Source: JAKOQB01 sp036824465 | GTDB lineage: Bacteria; Pseudomonadota; Gammaproteobacteria; Burkholderiales; Burkholderiaceae_F | Reading direction: 5' to 3' | NCBI GenBank assembly: GCA_036824465.1 | Contig: DAITAC010000001.1 | Coordinates: 114,743-178,742 of the forward strand | DNA: 64,000 nucleotides | Position numbers and translations under genes: made by a program | In this document: piece after piece, positions 56,912 through 64,000 of the stretch | How the letters are laid out: each line of letters opens with the position of its first letter | Position numbering within the stretch: position 1 is the stretch's first letter | Notes under the pieces: generated by a model | Database searches by the model: none | What the model saw: only the letters and a program-made list of their open reading frames with translations | Told to the model about the DNA's origin: nothing

Positions 56912-59900
56912 TTACGCGCGCAGGCGACGGCTGGCGGTGGTCAGGATGGCGCGATTGGTTGGGTTGCGATCGAGAAAGCTGTCGCGAAACTCGTCCGGAA
57001 CGTTCGGCAGCGCGACTTCGTGAATCCAGTCGTAGCCTCGCTTCAGCGCGGCGGTGGCGGCGGCGGGTTCTTGGTTCGCCTCAAAGACTTCGAATGCGAT
57101 CCACCACGCTTCGGGGAAGTACATGTCCGCTGGCCGAACCGTGTCCAGGTGCGGAAGCAACTCGTGCAGATCGGCGGCGCTCGACTGCGCATCACCGTTT
57201 CGCAGCAGATGCCGGGCGCCCCACAGCCGTGCTTTGACCGCAACACCGCCGTATTCGAGTTCCTCGGCGCAATGCCGTACCTCGCCGCACAACGCGACGG
57301 CCTGCGTCGCTGGCAGCGTCGCCGCCTCGTCGATCTGCGTCAGCATCTGAACGTACTTGTCGCCGCGCTCGCCGAGCTCGACGAGCGCATCGCGAATCTG
57401 CCGTTCCCCCGAACGGCCGAGAAACCGCTCGATGCGCGACGCCAGTGCCGCCCGCCGTGCCCGCACCGATTCGATCGACGGCGCGGCGTAATCCAGCGTC
57501 TTCTTCGCGCGCGCCGCCTGGCCGAGATCGAGCAGCACGCCGGCCTTGTGATTGCTGGCCACCGCGACCCAGAGCGCTTGCCGGTCGCGTTCGAAGACGC
57601 CAAGCGCCGCATCGAAACTCGCCAGCGCATCGCGATAGCGCCCCAGCATCGCGCTGTACATGCCGACGTACATGTCGATCGCCGCACCCGGCGGGCCGCC
57701 AGTTTCGCCCAGTTGTCCGCGCAGCGCCCGTGCGCGCAGCGCCTGCTCAAGTGCGGCGTCAGTGCGGCCAAGGTTGCCCTGCACCAGGGCAAGGTTCGAG
57801 GTCAGCGTCGCGAGTTCACCGTAGTCGCCCAGCTTGCGCGCATTGTCGATCGCCTGCGTCAGTGCGTCAGCCGTCTGTCGCAGTCGTCGCGCCGAATTCA
57901 GCACGTACGCGTAGTCGGCCCAGAACTTGCCGCGCTGCTCGAGCGTGCCCTCGCGCTCCACGGTCGCGCGAAACGGTTCGATCAGCTGCAGCGCCTCGGC
58001 GGCGCGTTCCTGCTGCGACAGGCCGATCGCCAGCAGACGCGCGGCTTCGAACTGAGGCCAGGGCGTATCGAATCCACACGCCAGATCGTATGCCTCGCGC
58101 GCGGCCGCCGCGCCAGCAGCGTGATCCGCCGCCATCAGGCGAAGATGTGCATGCGCGGTCAGCGCCGCGGCGCGCTGCGGATCGGTCATCGCCTCGCGCA
58201 GCAGCGCATCGACTACTTCGGTCGCGCGTTCGACGCCGTGAATCAGGATCAGCGCCTCGATGCTCTCGCGCCGCGCGTCGAATGCCGGGTCGTGCTCGCC
58301 TGCCTCCTCAAAGCACTCACAGGCGCGCTGCCAATGCTCGACCTCGCGCGCGCGTTGCGACATGCGTCGTGCGTCGAGCGCCGCGGACGCGAACGCCCGG
58401 CCGGCACGGCTCCACTCGCGCGCGTCATGCCAGTGCTGCGCAATGCGCGCGGACGGCGCGCCGTGGTCTTCAAGATACCCGGCAATCGCGCGATTCATCA
58501 GCTGCGCAATCTGCTGCGGCACTGAATGCAATGTCGCTTCGAAGATCAGATCGTGCGCAAACGCGTTGTCGCGGATCACCTGCGCGACTTCGAGCTCGCG
58601 CCACGGCTCCGCCAGGTCGAGCGCGTGCACGGCAAGCACGTGCGCGGCAAGATCGGCGCTGAAATCGGGGCCGGCCAGCGCGGCCACGCGTGCCAGCTTG
58701 AGCGCCGCGGGGGTCAACTGGCCCAGGCGCTTCTCGATCAGCTGACCGATGCTGGTCGGCACCGGCAGCCGGTTGGCGCTGGCCGCAGGCGGCGCACCCG
58801 CGGCGATGGTCAGAAGTGTTTCCAGCATGAACATCGGGTTGCCGCCGGTGTGCCGGTACAACGGCGCCGCCCATGCAGCGGCATCGAGTTGCGGCAGGGC
58901 CAGCGATTGCAGCAGCGCTTCGGTCGCTGCGAGCGTCAACGAGCCGAGTTCGAGCCGCAACAGTGATTCCGCATCGCTCGCCTCCAGCCACGCGACAACG
59001 GTTGCCGGCATTTCGTTGCCACGCGCGGCGAACAACCACCGCACCGTCTCGCGTGTCTCACCAGCGAGCATGGGCAGCATTTCGAGCGTGGCTACATCGG
59101 CGAACTGCAGGTCGTCGATCGCCACCGCCGCCAGACCGCTTGCCGACCATGCGGCGAGCGCGGCGAGCACGGCCTGGCGCAGCCGCAGCGGTTCGACCTT
59201 GCCATCGGCGACCGCGCCGAGTTCCGGCGCGATGCGCGCCAGTTCCCCGACGACCCAGGCATCGCCCGGCAGCGCGAACAGCGGAGAACACGTGCGGATC
59301 CAGCGCGCAAGCAACGCGTAGGGCACGCGCGCATCGCCCGGCCGCGCGCCGATCACGATCGCGCCGCGCTGCGCGGCGGCGAAGTCGGTGAGCAGGCGCG
59401 TCTTGCCGATGCCGGGTTCACCGTTGACGATCACGAAGCGATGCGCGTCCCACGCGCGCTCAAGTTGCGTCCATTCCACTTCGCGGCCAATCAGCCGCGG
59501 CGGGCGCAAGATCGCAACCGGCTTCGTCGCCGGCGCGGAAGCTCCTGTAACCAGTGCGCCGCTGCGCTGGATCAGGGACTCGAGTTCAAGCGTTTCTCGT
59601 CCGGGTCGCTCCTGCAGTTCGCCCTCGAGCACCTGGCGACACCGATCGAATGCCGCTAGCGCCGCAGCGCGATCGCCGCGCAGATAGTGCAGCCGCATCA
59701 GACGACGATGCGCGTGTTCCGCATGCGGCTGTTCCGCGACGAGCCGTTCGGCGAATTTCAGCGCGCGCGCCAGTTCGCCCGCCTGCTCGCAGCGCGACGA
59801 CGCGGCCGCGATCGCATCGCCACGCTGAACGCGCCAGCGTTGACGGGCGGCCAGCGCCCACTCATCAAATGCCGGCAAATCGCCAAATTCGAGACCGCCG

Positions 59901-60334
59901 AGCAATTCGCCCGCAGCCGCATTTTCGTCCTGCGCGATGGCATCGAGCGCGCGATCAAGATCGGTCGCAACGTCCGAATTGAGCGTGATGACGGCTGAGG
60001 TGTCGACCAGCACGTGATCGGCCGCGCGTCGCAGCCGGTGAATTCGCTGTCGCAGACTGTTGGAGGCGGACTTCTCATCGACATCCGGCCACAACAGAGT
60101 GGCAAGACGCGCACTTGTGGTGGGCCCGTCGAGGCCCAGAAATGCCAACAGTGCGGCATCCTTTCGGGACAAGGCAATCGTCCCAGCTGGAGTGGTCAGG
60201 CATGGCGCACCGAGCAACGTGATTTGCAGTGTTCCCGGCGCCGCCGTCGAAGCACGCGCAGGCACCCCCGCCCCGGCCGCGGGTTGCGGCCGAACCGAAT
60301 CATGGCTGCGAGGACGGCTCACCATTGACCGCAT
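56912..60334 (-). CDS. BTAD/ATPase/TPR transcriptional regulator (AfsR/SARP-like architecture)
   Basis: This 1140-residue protein has a winged HTH of the OmpR/SARP type (about 36-125; LQITLLGAPCLTTPAG, LATLLWPDVDEKSASNSLRQ), a bacterial transcriptional activation domain of TPR-like helices (about 130-260), a STAND-type ATPase with Walker A GEPGIGKT (305-312) and FAARG/DDLQFAD Walker B elements, and a long C-terminal TPR region. Such regulators switch on when nucleotide and ligand bind. ATG 60334 is chosen because upstream codons are not family-like; MVSRP at 60325 is also possible. It precedes the secreted-protein genes on the same strand. Uncommon in betaproteobacteria. Confidence 0.85.
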   Translation of the reverse strand: MRSMVSRPRSHDSVRPQPAAGAGVPARASTAAPGTLQITLLGAPCLTTPAGTIALSRKDAALLAFLGLDGPTTSARLATLLWPDVDEKSASNSLRQRIHRLRRAADHVLVDTSAVITLNSDVATDLDRALDAIAQDENAAAGELLGGLEFGDLPAFDEWALAARQRWRVQRGDAIAAASSRCEQAGELARALKFAERLVAEQPHAEHAHRRLMRLHYLRGDRAAALAAFDRCRQVLEGELQERPGRETLELESLIQRSGALVTGASAPATKPVAILRPPRLIGREVEWTQLERAWDAHRFVIVNGEPGIGKTRLLTDFAAAQRGAIVIGARPGDARVPYALLARWIRTCSPLFALPGDAWVVGELARIAPELGAVADGKVEPLRLRQAVLAALAAWSASGLAAVAIDDLQFADVATLEMLPMLAGETRETVRWLFAARGNEMPATVVAWLEASDAESLLRLELGSLTLAATEALLQSLALPQLDAAAWAAPLYRHTGGNPMFMLETLLTIAAGAPPAASANRLPVPTSIGQLIEKRLGQLTPAALKLARVAALAGPDFSADLAAHVLAVHALDLAEPWRELEVAQVIRDNAFAHDLIFEATLHSVPQQIAQLMNRAIAGYLEDHGAPSARIAQHWHDAREWSRAGRAFASAALDARRMSQRAREVEHWQRACECFEEAGEHDPAFDARRESIEALILIHGVERATEVVDALLREAMTDPQRAAALTAHAHLRLMAADHAAGAAAAREAYDLACGFDTPWPQFEAARLLAIGLSQQERAAEALQLIEPFRATVEREGTLEQRGKFWADYAYVLNSARRLRQTADALTQAIDNARKLGDYGELATLTSNLALVQGNLGRTDAALEQALRARALRGQLGETGGPPGAAIDMYVGMYSAMLGRYRDALASFDAALGVFERDRQALWVAVASNHKAGVLLDLGQAARAKKTLDYAAPSIESVRARRAALASRIERFLGRSGERQIRDALVELGERGDKYVQMLTQIDEAATLPATQAVALCGEVRHCAEELEYGGVAVKARLWGARHLLRNGDAQSSAADLHELLPHLDTVRPADMYFPEAWWIAFEVFEANQEPAAATAALKRGYDWIHEVALPNVPDEFRDSFLDRNPTNRAILTTASRRLRA

Positions 60335-60620
60335 AACGCGGGAGACTGTGTGGGTCGTGACCGGGACGCTGCTGCACTGTAAACCGCGAATCACGGCTTT
60401 GGATTGGAAACCGCACGCTTGGGTTTCGCAAATCTTCCAAAACCACGCGGTTGCCAAGACTCACTGAGAATCGCCCGTCGCCTGCACTCTCATTCTTCGA
60501 TCCGCGCCACCCACACCGATTGCACTGTCAGGCAGGGCGGCCTGGCCGCGGCGCCGCCGGCTCGCTTTCTGCGGGGGACCGGCGACACCGCGGCAGACAC
60601 GCATGAGCGTCCCGCGCCGT

Positions 60621-61517
60621 CTACTTCTTGGCCGGCTGCTTGGTGATTTCCTTCGACGCCGGTGTCGTGCCGCCGTCAACACCCAGCCGTCCACCGGTGC
60701 CGAGCCCACCGCGCACGGTCTGCGCCTTGTAGTTCTTCAGTGACGAAACCATCTGGTTGTAGGAGTCGGCGAAAGCCGCGGTGATGATCTTTCCTTGCGG
60801 CGTGTTCGAGTACGCGCCGGCGCCCGCGCCGAGTCCGCCGCCGAACAGCCCCCCGGCGATGTTGAAGTCGTAGTTCTTCGCGCTGCCTTCGGCGGCGGAG
60901 ATCTGCACGCCGGAGCGGTTGTCGATCAACAGCAGCGTGGTCGCCGCCTCGTTTGACTTCAGTCCGCCCGCGACCGCGCCGGCCGCAGCACCCAGGAAGC
61001 CCAGGCCGCCCAAGGCACCGCCAATGCCACCGGTGCCCTTCTGCGCGAACTGGATGCTCGGCCGCATCGTGTAGTCGGCGGCGACCATCTGGCCCTTGCC
61101 GAAGTTGCTGCCGCCGCGCATTTCGCCCGACTGCTCGAGCGAGCGTTCCCTTTGCATCATCTGCATGCCGGAAGCACTGCGCTCAACGATCACAAAGCAG
61201 TTCGACTGCTGGATCATCAGCCGCAGCACTGGCACGGTCGAGCCGAGGTTGTACTGGCGCAGCTGCACGTACCACGGCGCGGCCGTGTCTTCCTCGACAC
61301 CGAGCGTGCCGAGCGTTTCGTCGCAGCGCGTGAGCTGTGTGTTCTGGCCTTGGGCCGTCTCGCCGCCGGCCGCGCCGGTGACCGTGCCCTTTGAGCCACC
61401 CATCGTGGGCATCGTGCCGCCGCAACTGGCGATCGCCAGAAGGAGCGCCGAAGCCACGGTGGTTCGTTTGAAAACTGCGCCAAGATCCACAGCGCGCGTC
61501 AATCGATTCGATTCCAT
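60621..61517 (-). CDS. CsgG/HfaB-like lipoprotein
   Basis: This 298-residue protein starts with a hydrophobic signal and lipobox-like ALLLAIASCGG (Cys lipidation likely near residue 32). The middle part matches CsgG-like elements: VPVLRLMIQQSNCFVIVERS, MQMMQRERSLEQSG and VAADYTMRPSIQF, then Gly-rich GGIGGALGGLGFLGAAAGAV and LLLIDNRSGVQISAAEGSAK. CsgG proteins form outer-membrane export pores (curli) or other envelope structures. Curli genes are not nearby. ATG 61517 sets the signal peptide. It lies 286 nt upstream of the BTAD regulator; that gap has no gene that I see. Confidence 0.8.
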   Translation of the reverse strand: MESNRLTRAVDLGAVFKRTTVASALLLAIASCGGTMPTMGGSKGTVTGAAGGETAQGQNTQLTRCDETLGTLGVEEDTAAPWYVQLRQYNLGSTVPVLRLMIQQSNCFVIVERSASGMQMMQRERSLEQSGEMRGGSNFGKGQMVAADYTMRPSIQFAQKGTGGIGGALGGLGFLGAAAGAVAGGLKSNEAATTLLLIDNRSGVQISAAEGSAKNYDFNIAGGLFGGGLGAGAGAYSNTPQGKIITAAFADSYNQMVSSLKNYKAQTVRGGLGTGGRLGVDGGTTPASKEITKQPAKK

Positions 61518-61743
61518 AGCCACCCCCGCTTTGGTTGATCGCCGATCCCCCACGGACTCGGCGCGTCGAGACTGTGCATTTGGGTCCGTTACTGCAGCGT
61601 TACTGCAAGCGCAGTAATCGCCGGCCGATGCTTGCTGTCCCGTGTGCAGGGGGTAGGTGGACGACCGTGGGATGCTGCTGGCGATTTCCCAGTGGCAACA
61701 GCCAGACTCTTCCGCACCAGTCTCGCGATGATGGCGATCGAAC

Positions 61744-61998
61744 ATGGATCGTGCGACCCTTTGCTGGGCAGCGATCGCCGTGGCATTGGCGGCCCGCGTC
61801 GTCGCGCCTGACCTGGGCGGTGCGGTGCTGCCACTGGCGGGCAGCCCGGGCCGGCAGATTGTTCAGAACATGCTGATCAGCGGCGTGAAGCGCCCGTTGA
61901 TTGGCTCGCTGTCCGCGCTCGAGTGCAAGGGCGCGACGATCGCCGGGCTGGTTGCGAAGTCCGACATCCGGTGTCAGTCACGAAAGCATCAGCGGTAG
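61744..61998 (+). CDS. Small hypothetical ORF, doubtful
   Basis: An 84-codon plus-strand frame in the 594-nt gap between the CsgG-like gene and the PLP enzyme gene. The start MDRATLCWAAIAVALAARVV could be a signal or membrane segment, followed by GSPGRQIVQNMLISGVKRPL. No family match and no clear ribosome site. The rest of the gap (61518-61743, 61999-62111) shows no gene to me. Could be a real exported peptide or chance. Confidence 0.25.
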   Translation: MDRATLCWAAIAVALAARVVAPDLGGAVLPLAGSPGRQIVQNMLISGVKRPLIGSLSALECKGATIAGLVAKSDIRCQSRKHQR

Positions 61999-62111
61999 CG
62001 CCTTGCCTCCCGGATCGACGGCTTCGGTCCCGGTTTACATCCACCACCGGTGATCGATGCGGCGCGGGCCGAGTTGCGTTCGTTGGCGCAGCCGCAGCGC
62101 ACCGACTCTGT

Positions 62112-63221
62112 CTATGCGCTGGCGTCGAGCGCGCGGTTGAACTCCGTCCACAGCGCCTCGGTCGGCTCGCAGCCCACCGACAGGCGAATGAATCCGTCGG
62201 CGACCTGATCGCCCCAGCGCGCGCGGCGCTCGGCGCTCGTGTGCACGCCACCGAAGCTCGTGGCGGGCCGGATGAATGCGCAACGGTTGATGAAACCTTC
62301 AGCCGCGTCCTTGTCGGCGAGCGTGACGCCAATCAGCGCGCCGAAGTTCGTCATTTGCAGCTTGGCAAGCGCATGCGCGGGATGCGAAGGCAATCCCGGA
62401 TAGCGCACCTCGATCACATTGCGATGCTCGGCAAAGCGCTGCGCAATCGCCAGCGCGTTCTCGCACATGCGCGCGAAGCGCACTTCCAGTGTCTCCAGCC
62501 CGCGATGCACGAGCCACGCCTCGAACGGCCCCGGGATTGCGCCAACGATCCGGCGCCAGTCGCGCACGCCGGCGATCAGCTCCGCGCTGCGCGACGACAC
62601 ATGCCCGAACAGCACGTCCGAGTGCCCGTTCAGTGCCTTGGTGTCGGCGCCGACGACGAGGTCGGCGCCAAGGTCGAGCGGACGCTGGCCGAGCGGCGTC
62701 ATGGTCGTGTTGTCGACCGCGACCAACGTGCCCACCGCGTGCGCGCGTTCGACCGTCGCACGGATGTCGGCGAGATCGAGCGCCGGATTGGACGGTGTTT
62801 CGATCAGGACCAGCCGATAGCCAGACAGCCGATGCGTGTCGAGCTGCGCGGTGGCGCAGGTATCGACATGAATACCGATCGGGGTGAGATATTTGTCGGC
62901 ACAGATGCGGGTCGTGTAGTAGCCGTCACTTGGCAGCAGCACGCGGTCGCCGGGCTTGAGCACACTGGCAAAGATCGATGCGATCGCCGCCATGCCGGAC
63001 GGAAACGTAATCGTCTCCGCTTCTTCCAGCGCCGACAGCGCCGACTCCAGCGCAGTCCAGGTCGGATTACCCCAGCGCGCGTACTGGTACACGCCGCCCG
63101 GATCCCCCGGCAGCGCGTACATGGTCGTGTTGACGATCGGCGGCGTGAACGCTTCGTTGACGGGCGTCGTCTTGCTCGCCAGGTGCAGCATGCGCGTGAA
63201 GCGCTCGTCGTTCACGCTCAT
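62112..63221 (-). CDS. Cys/Met-metabolism PLP-dependent enzyme (cystathionine lyase/synthase-like)
   Basis: This 369-residue PLP enzyme of the cystathionine gamma-synthase/beta-lyase family has YQYARWGNPTWTALES (phosphate-binding Tyr-x-Arg), the ITFPSGMAAIAS loop, DNTTMTPLGQRPLDLGADLV, and the Schiff-base lysine Lys195 in GADTKALNGHSDVLFG. It could act as cystathionine gamma-synthase, a beta- or gamma-lyase, or methionine gamma-lyase; motifs do not decide. Functionally it fits the methionine cycle genes elsewhere in the window but is 25 kb from metF. The ATG at 63221 gives a normal length. Confidence 0.9.
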   Translation of the reverse strand: MSVNDERFTRMLHLASKTTPVNEAFTPPIVNTTMYALPGDPGGVYQYARWGNPTWTALESALSALEEAETITFPSGMAAIASIFASVLKPGDRVLLPSDGYYTTRICADKYLTPIGIHVDTCATAQLDTHRLSGYRLVLIETPSNPALDLADIRATVERAHAVGTLVAVDNTTMTPLGQRPLDLGADLVVGADTKALNGHSDVLFGHVSSRSAELIAGVRDWRRIVGAIPGPFEAWLVHRGLETLEVRFARMCENALAIAQRFAEHRNVIEVRYPGLPSHPAHALAKLQMTNFGALIGVTLADKDAAEGFINRCAFIRPATSFGGVHTSAERRARWGDQVADGFIRLSVGCEPTEALWTEFNRALDASA

Positions 63222-63236
63222 CGCTCAGTGACCAAC

Positions 63237-64000
63237 TCAGCGCCCGAGCACGCCGCGCAGGATGTCGAGTGCGCTCGGCTTCTTCGGCTCATCCTTCTTC
63301 TGCGCTTCAGCGTCCGGTTGACCCGGTTCGGCCTGCGGTTGCGCAGCGCGACCACGCGGCCCCATGCCCGGCATGTCCATGCCGACGATGCCCTGATGCA
63401 CCGATTTCACGCGCACCTTGGCGGCCCACTGCGGCTCCCACGCGATCTTCGGATCGCTCGGCCGTGGCGGGTGCACGACGTTCATCTCGGTGCCATACGC
63501 AATCATCCGCATCATCCCGGCCTCGCCGAGAATGCCCTTTGGAATCGCGCACTTGGTCGTCGACGGTGACAGCAGCACTTTTTCGTTCAGCCAGCGATCG
63601 ACCGCGGGATTGGTCTGATAGTCGATCAGGCCCTGCCCGATGTCGGGCAACTCGCTCGACGACCAGAACACGATCTCGAAGCTGTCGCTGCTTCGTCCAC
63701 GCGCGCCCTGGGCGGTGATGAAGTACGCGCGCGCATGCGGCACCGGTTTCCACTCGAGCAGCGTGGCCGTCGCGCCTTCGCTCTGCGAAAGCTCGATCGC
63801 CGGCATGATGTCCTGCGGCGCACCGATGTTGAAGCGGAAACCCTCCGGAACGCCCTGGCCGCTGAACGCATGCGCGCCGGCGAGCGACGCATCGTCCGGC
63901 ACCAGGCGCTTGTCTGTCTTGCTCGGCCAAACCGGGCGTCCCACCGCGCTGTGCGTGCCACGCTGCGTGGCCCGCCGCGACTGGAACATGCTGGCCATTT
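63237..64000 (-). CDS. Partial protein of unknown function
   Basis: The frame is open at the window edge, so the 5' end is missing; about 254 codons are visible. The visible part reads ALAGAHAFSGQGVPEGFRFN-like, TLLEWKPVPHARAYFITAQ, IVFWSSSELPDIGQGLIDYQ, NPAVDRWLNEKVLLSPSTTK and MIAYGTEMNVVHPPRP, with a Gly/Pro/Gln/Lys-rich C-terminus. I recognise no domain. The beta-strand-rich pattern and KVPHARAYF-like carbohydrate-binding look suggest an exported or envelope protein; this is a guess. It starts a minus-strand run into the PLP enzyme (15 nt). Confidence 0.6.
   Translation of the reverse strand, partial: MASMFQSRRATQRGTHSAVGRPVWPSKTDKRLVPDDASLAGAHAFSGQGVPEGFRFNIGAPQDIMPAIELSQSEGATATLLEWKPVPHARAYFITAQGARGRSSDSFEIVFWSSSELPDIGQGLIDYQTNPAVDRWLNEKVLLSPSTTKCAIPKGILGEAGMMRMIAYGTEMNVVHPPRPSDPKIAWEPQWAAKVRVKSVHQGIVGMDMPGMGPRGRAAQPQAEPGQPDAEAQKKDEPKKPSALDILRGVLGR

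Noticed and set aside
56345..58525. A 726-codon plus-strand frame opposite the BTAD regulator
   Set aside because: Arg/Gln/His-rich translation without any motif; the opposite strand carries clear HTH, BTAD, Walker A and TPR features.

Overview
The window reads as chromosomal DNA of a GC-rich betaproteobacterium, most likely in or near Burkholderiales. The basis is gene order and protein type, not a database search: hslV-hslU near argB; metK diverging from two lpxL-type genes followed by dapF, a DUF484 gene and xerC; ahcY-holin-metF behind an SAH riboswitch; slt with an NDUFA9-like gene and cca; SDR-folB-ttcA; and a DksA of the one-cysteine (C-T-S-A) type. I saw no tRNA, rRNA, CRISPR array, insertion sequence or phage block.

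Layout. 1-5.5 kb (minus): sppA (cut by the window edge), a HAD phosphatase, argB, then hslV-hslU with a periplasmic copper chaperone and a tiny basic protein translationally coupled to it; a CopZ-like protein lies convergent. 5.5-11.8 kb (minus): a STAS-type protein with an internal repeat, a DUF3299/FtsX-permease/ATPase export set, dksA and a COG0523 metal GTPase. 12-17.6 kb (minus): rlmI, xerC, DUF484, dapF and two lipid A acyltransferase paralogues. 17.6-19.1 kb: metK and a partial copy of its 3' end. 19.2-25 kb is patchier: a cupin gene, a RidA pseudogene, a GNAT/DUF2917/LysR divergon, a small membrane protein, a ThiS-like protein paired with a BNR propeller, a sigma-factor remnant and an isochorismatase-family hydrolase.

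25-33.3 kb: a complete peptide-type ABC importer with an AstE-like deacylase and a divergent M20 peptidase, which together look like uptake and hydrolysis of peptides or acylated amino acids. 33.5-37.3 kb: SAH riboswitch, ahcY, a ketopantoate-reductase-like gene, a holin-family membrane protein and metF. With metK, the window therefore holds three enzymes of the SAM/one-carbon cycle. 37.3-40.6 kb: two GST-fold genes and a second LysR/DUF2917 divergon.

40.6-54.2 kb: 5-formyl-THF cyclo-ligase, slt, a DUF485-ActP-DUF294-exonuclease transport/signalling block, NDUFA9-like, cca, DUF2905, a MidA-like methyltransferase and SDR-folB-ttcA. 54.2-62 kb is the least familiar part: four closely packed minus-strand genes (two secreted proteins, a 57-residue zinc-ribbon-like protein and a secreted RCC1-like protein) behind a 1140-residue BTAD/ATPase/TPR regulator and a CsgG-like lipoprotein. 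I consider this the best candidate for an undescribed system. The window ends with a PLP-dependent Cys/Met-metabolism enzyme and a partial gene of unknown function.
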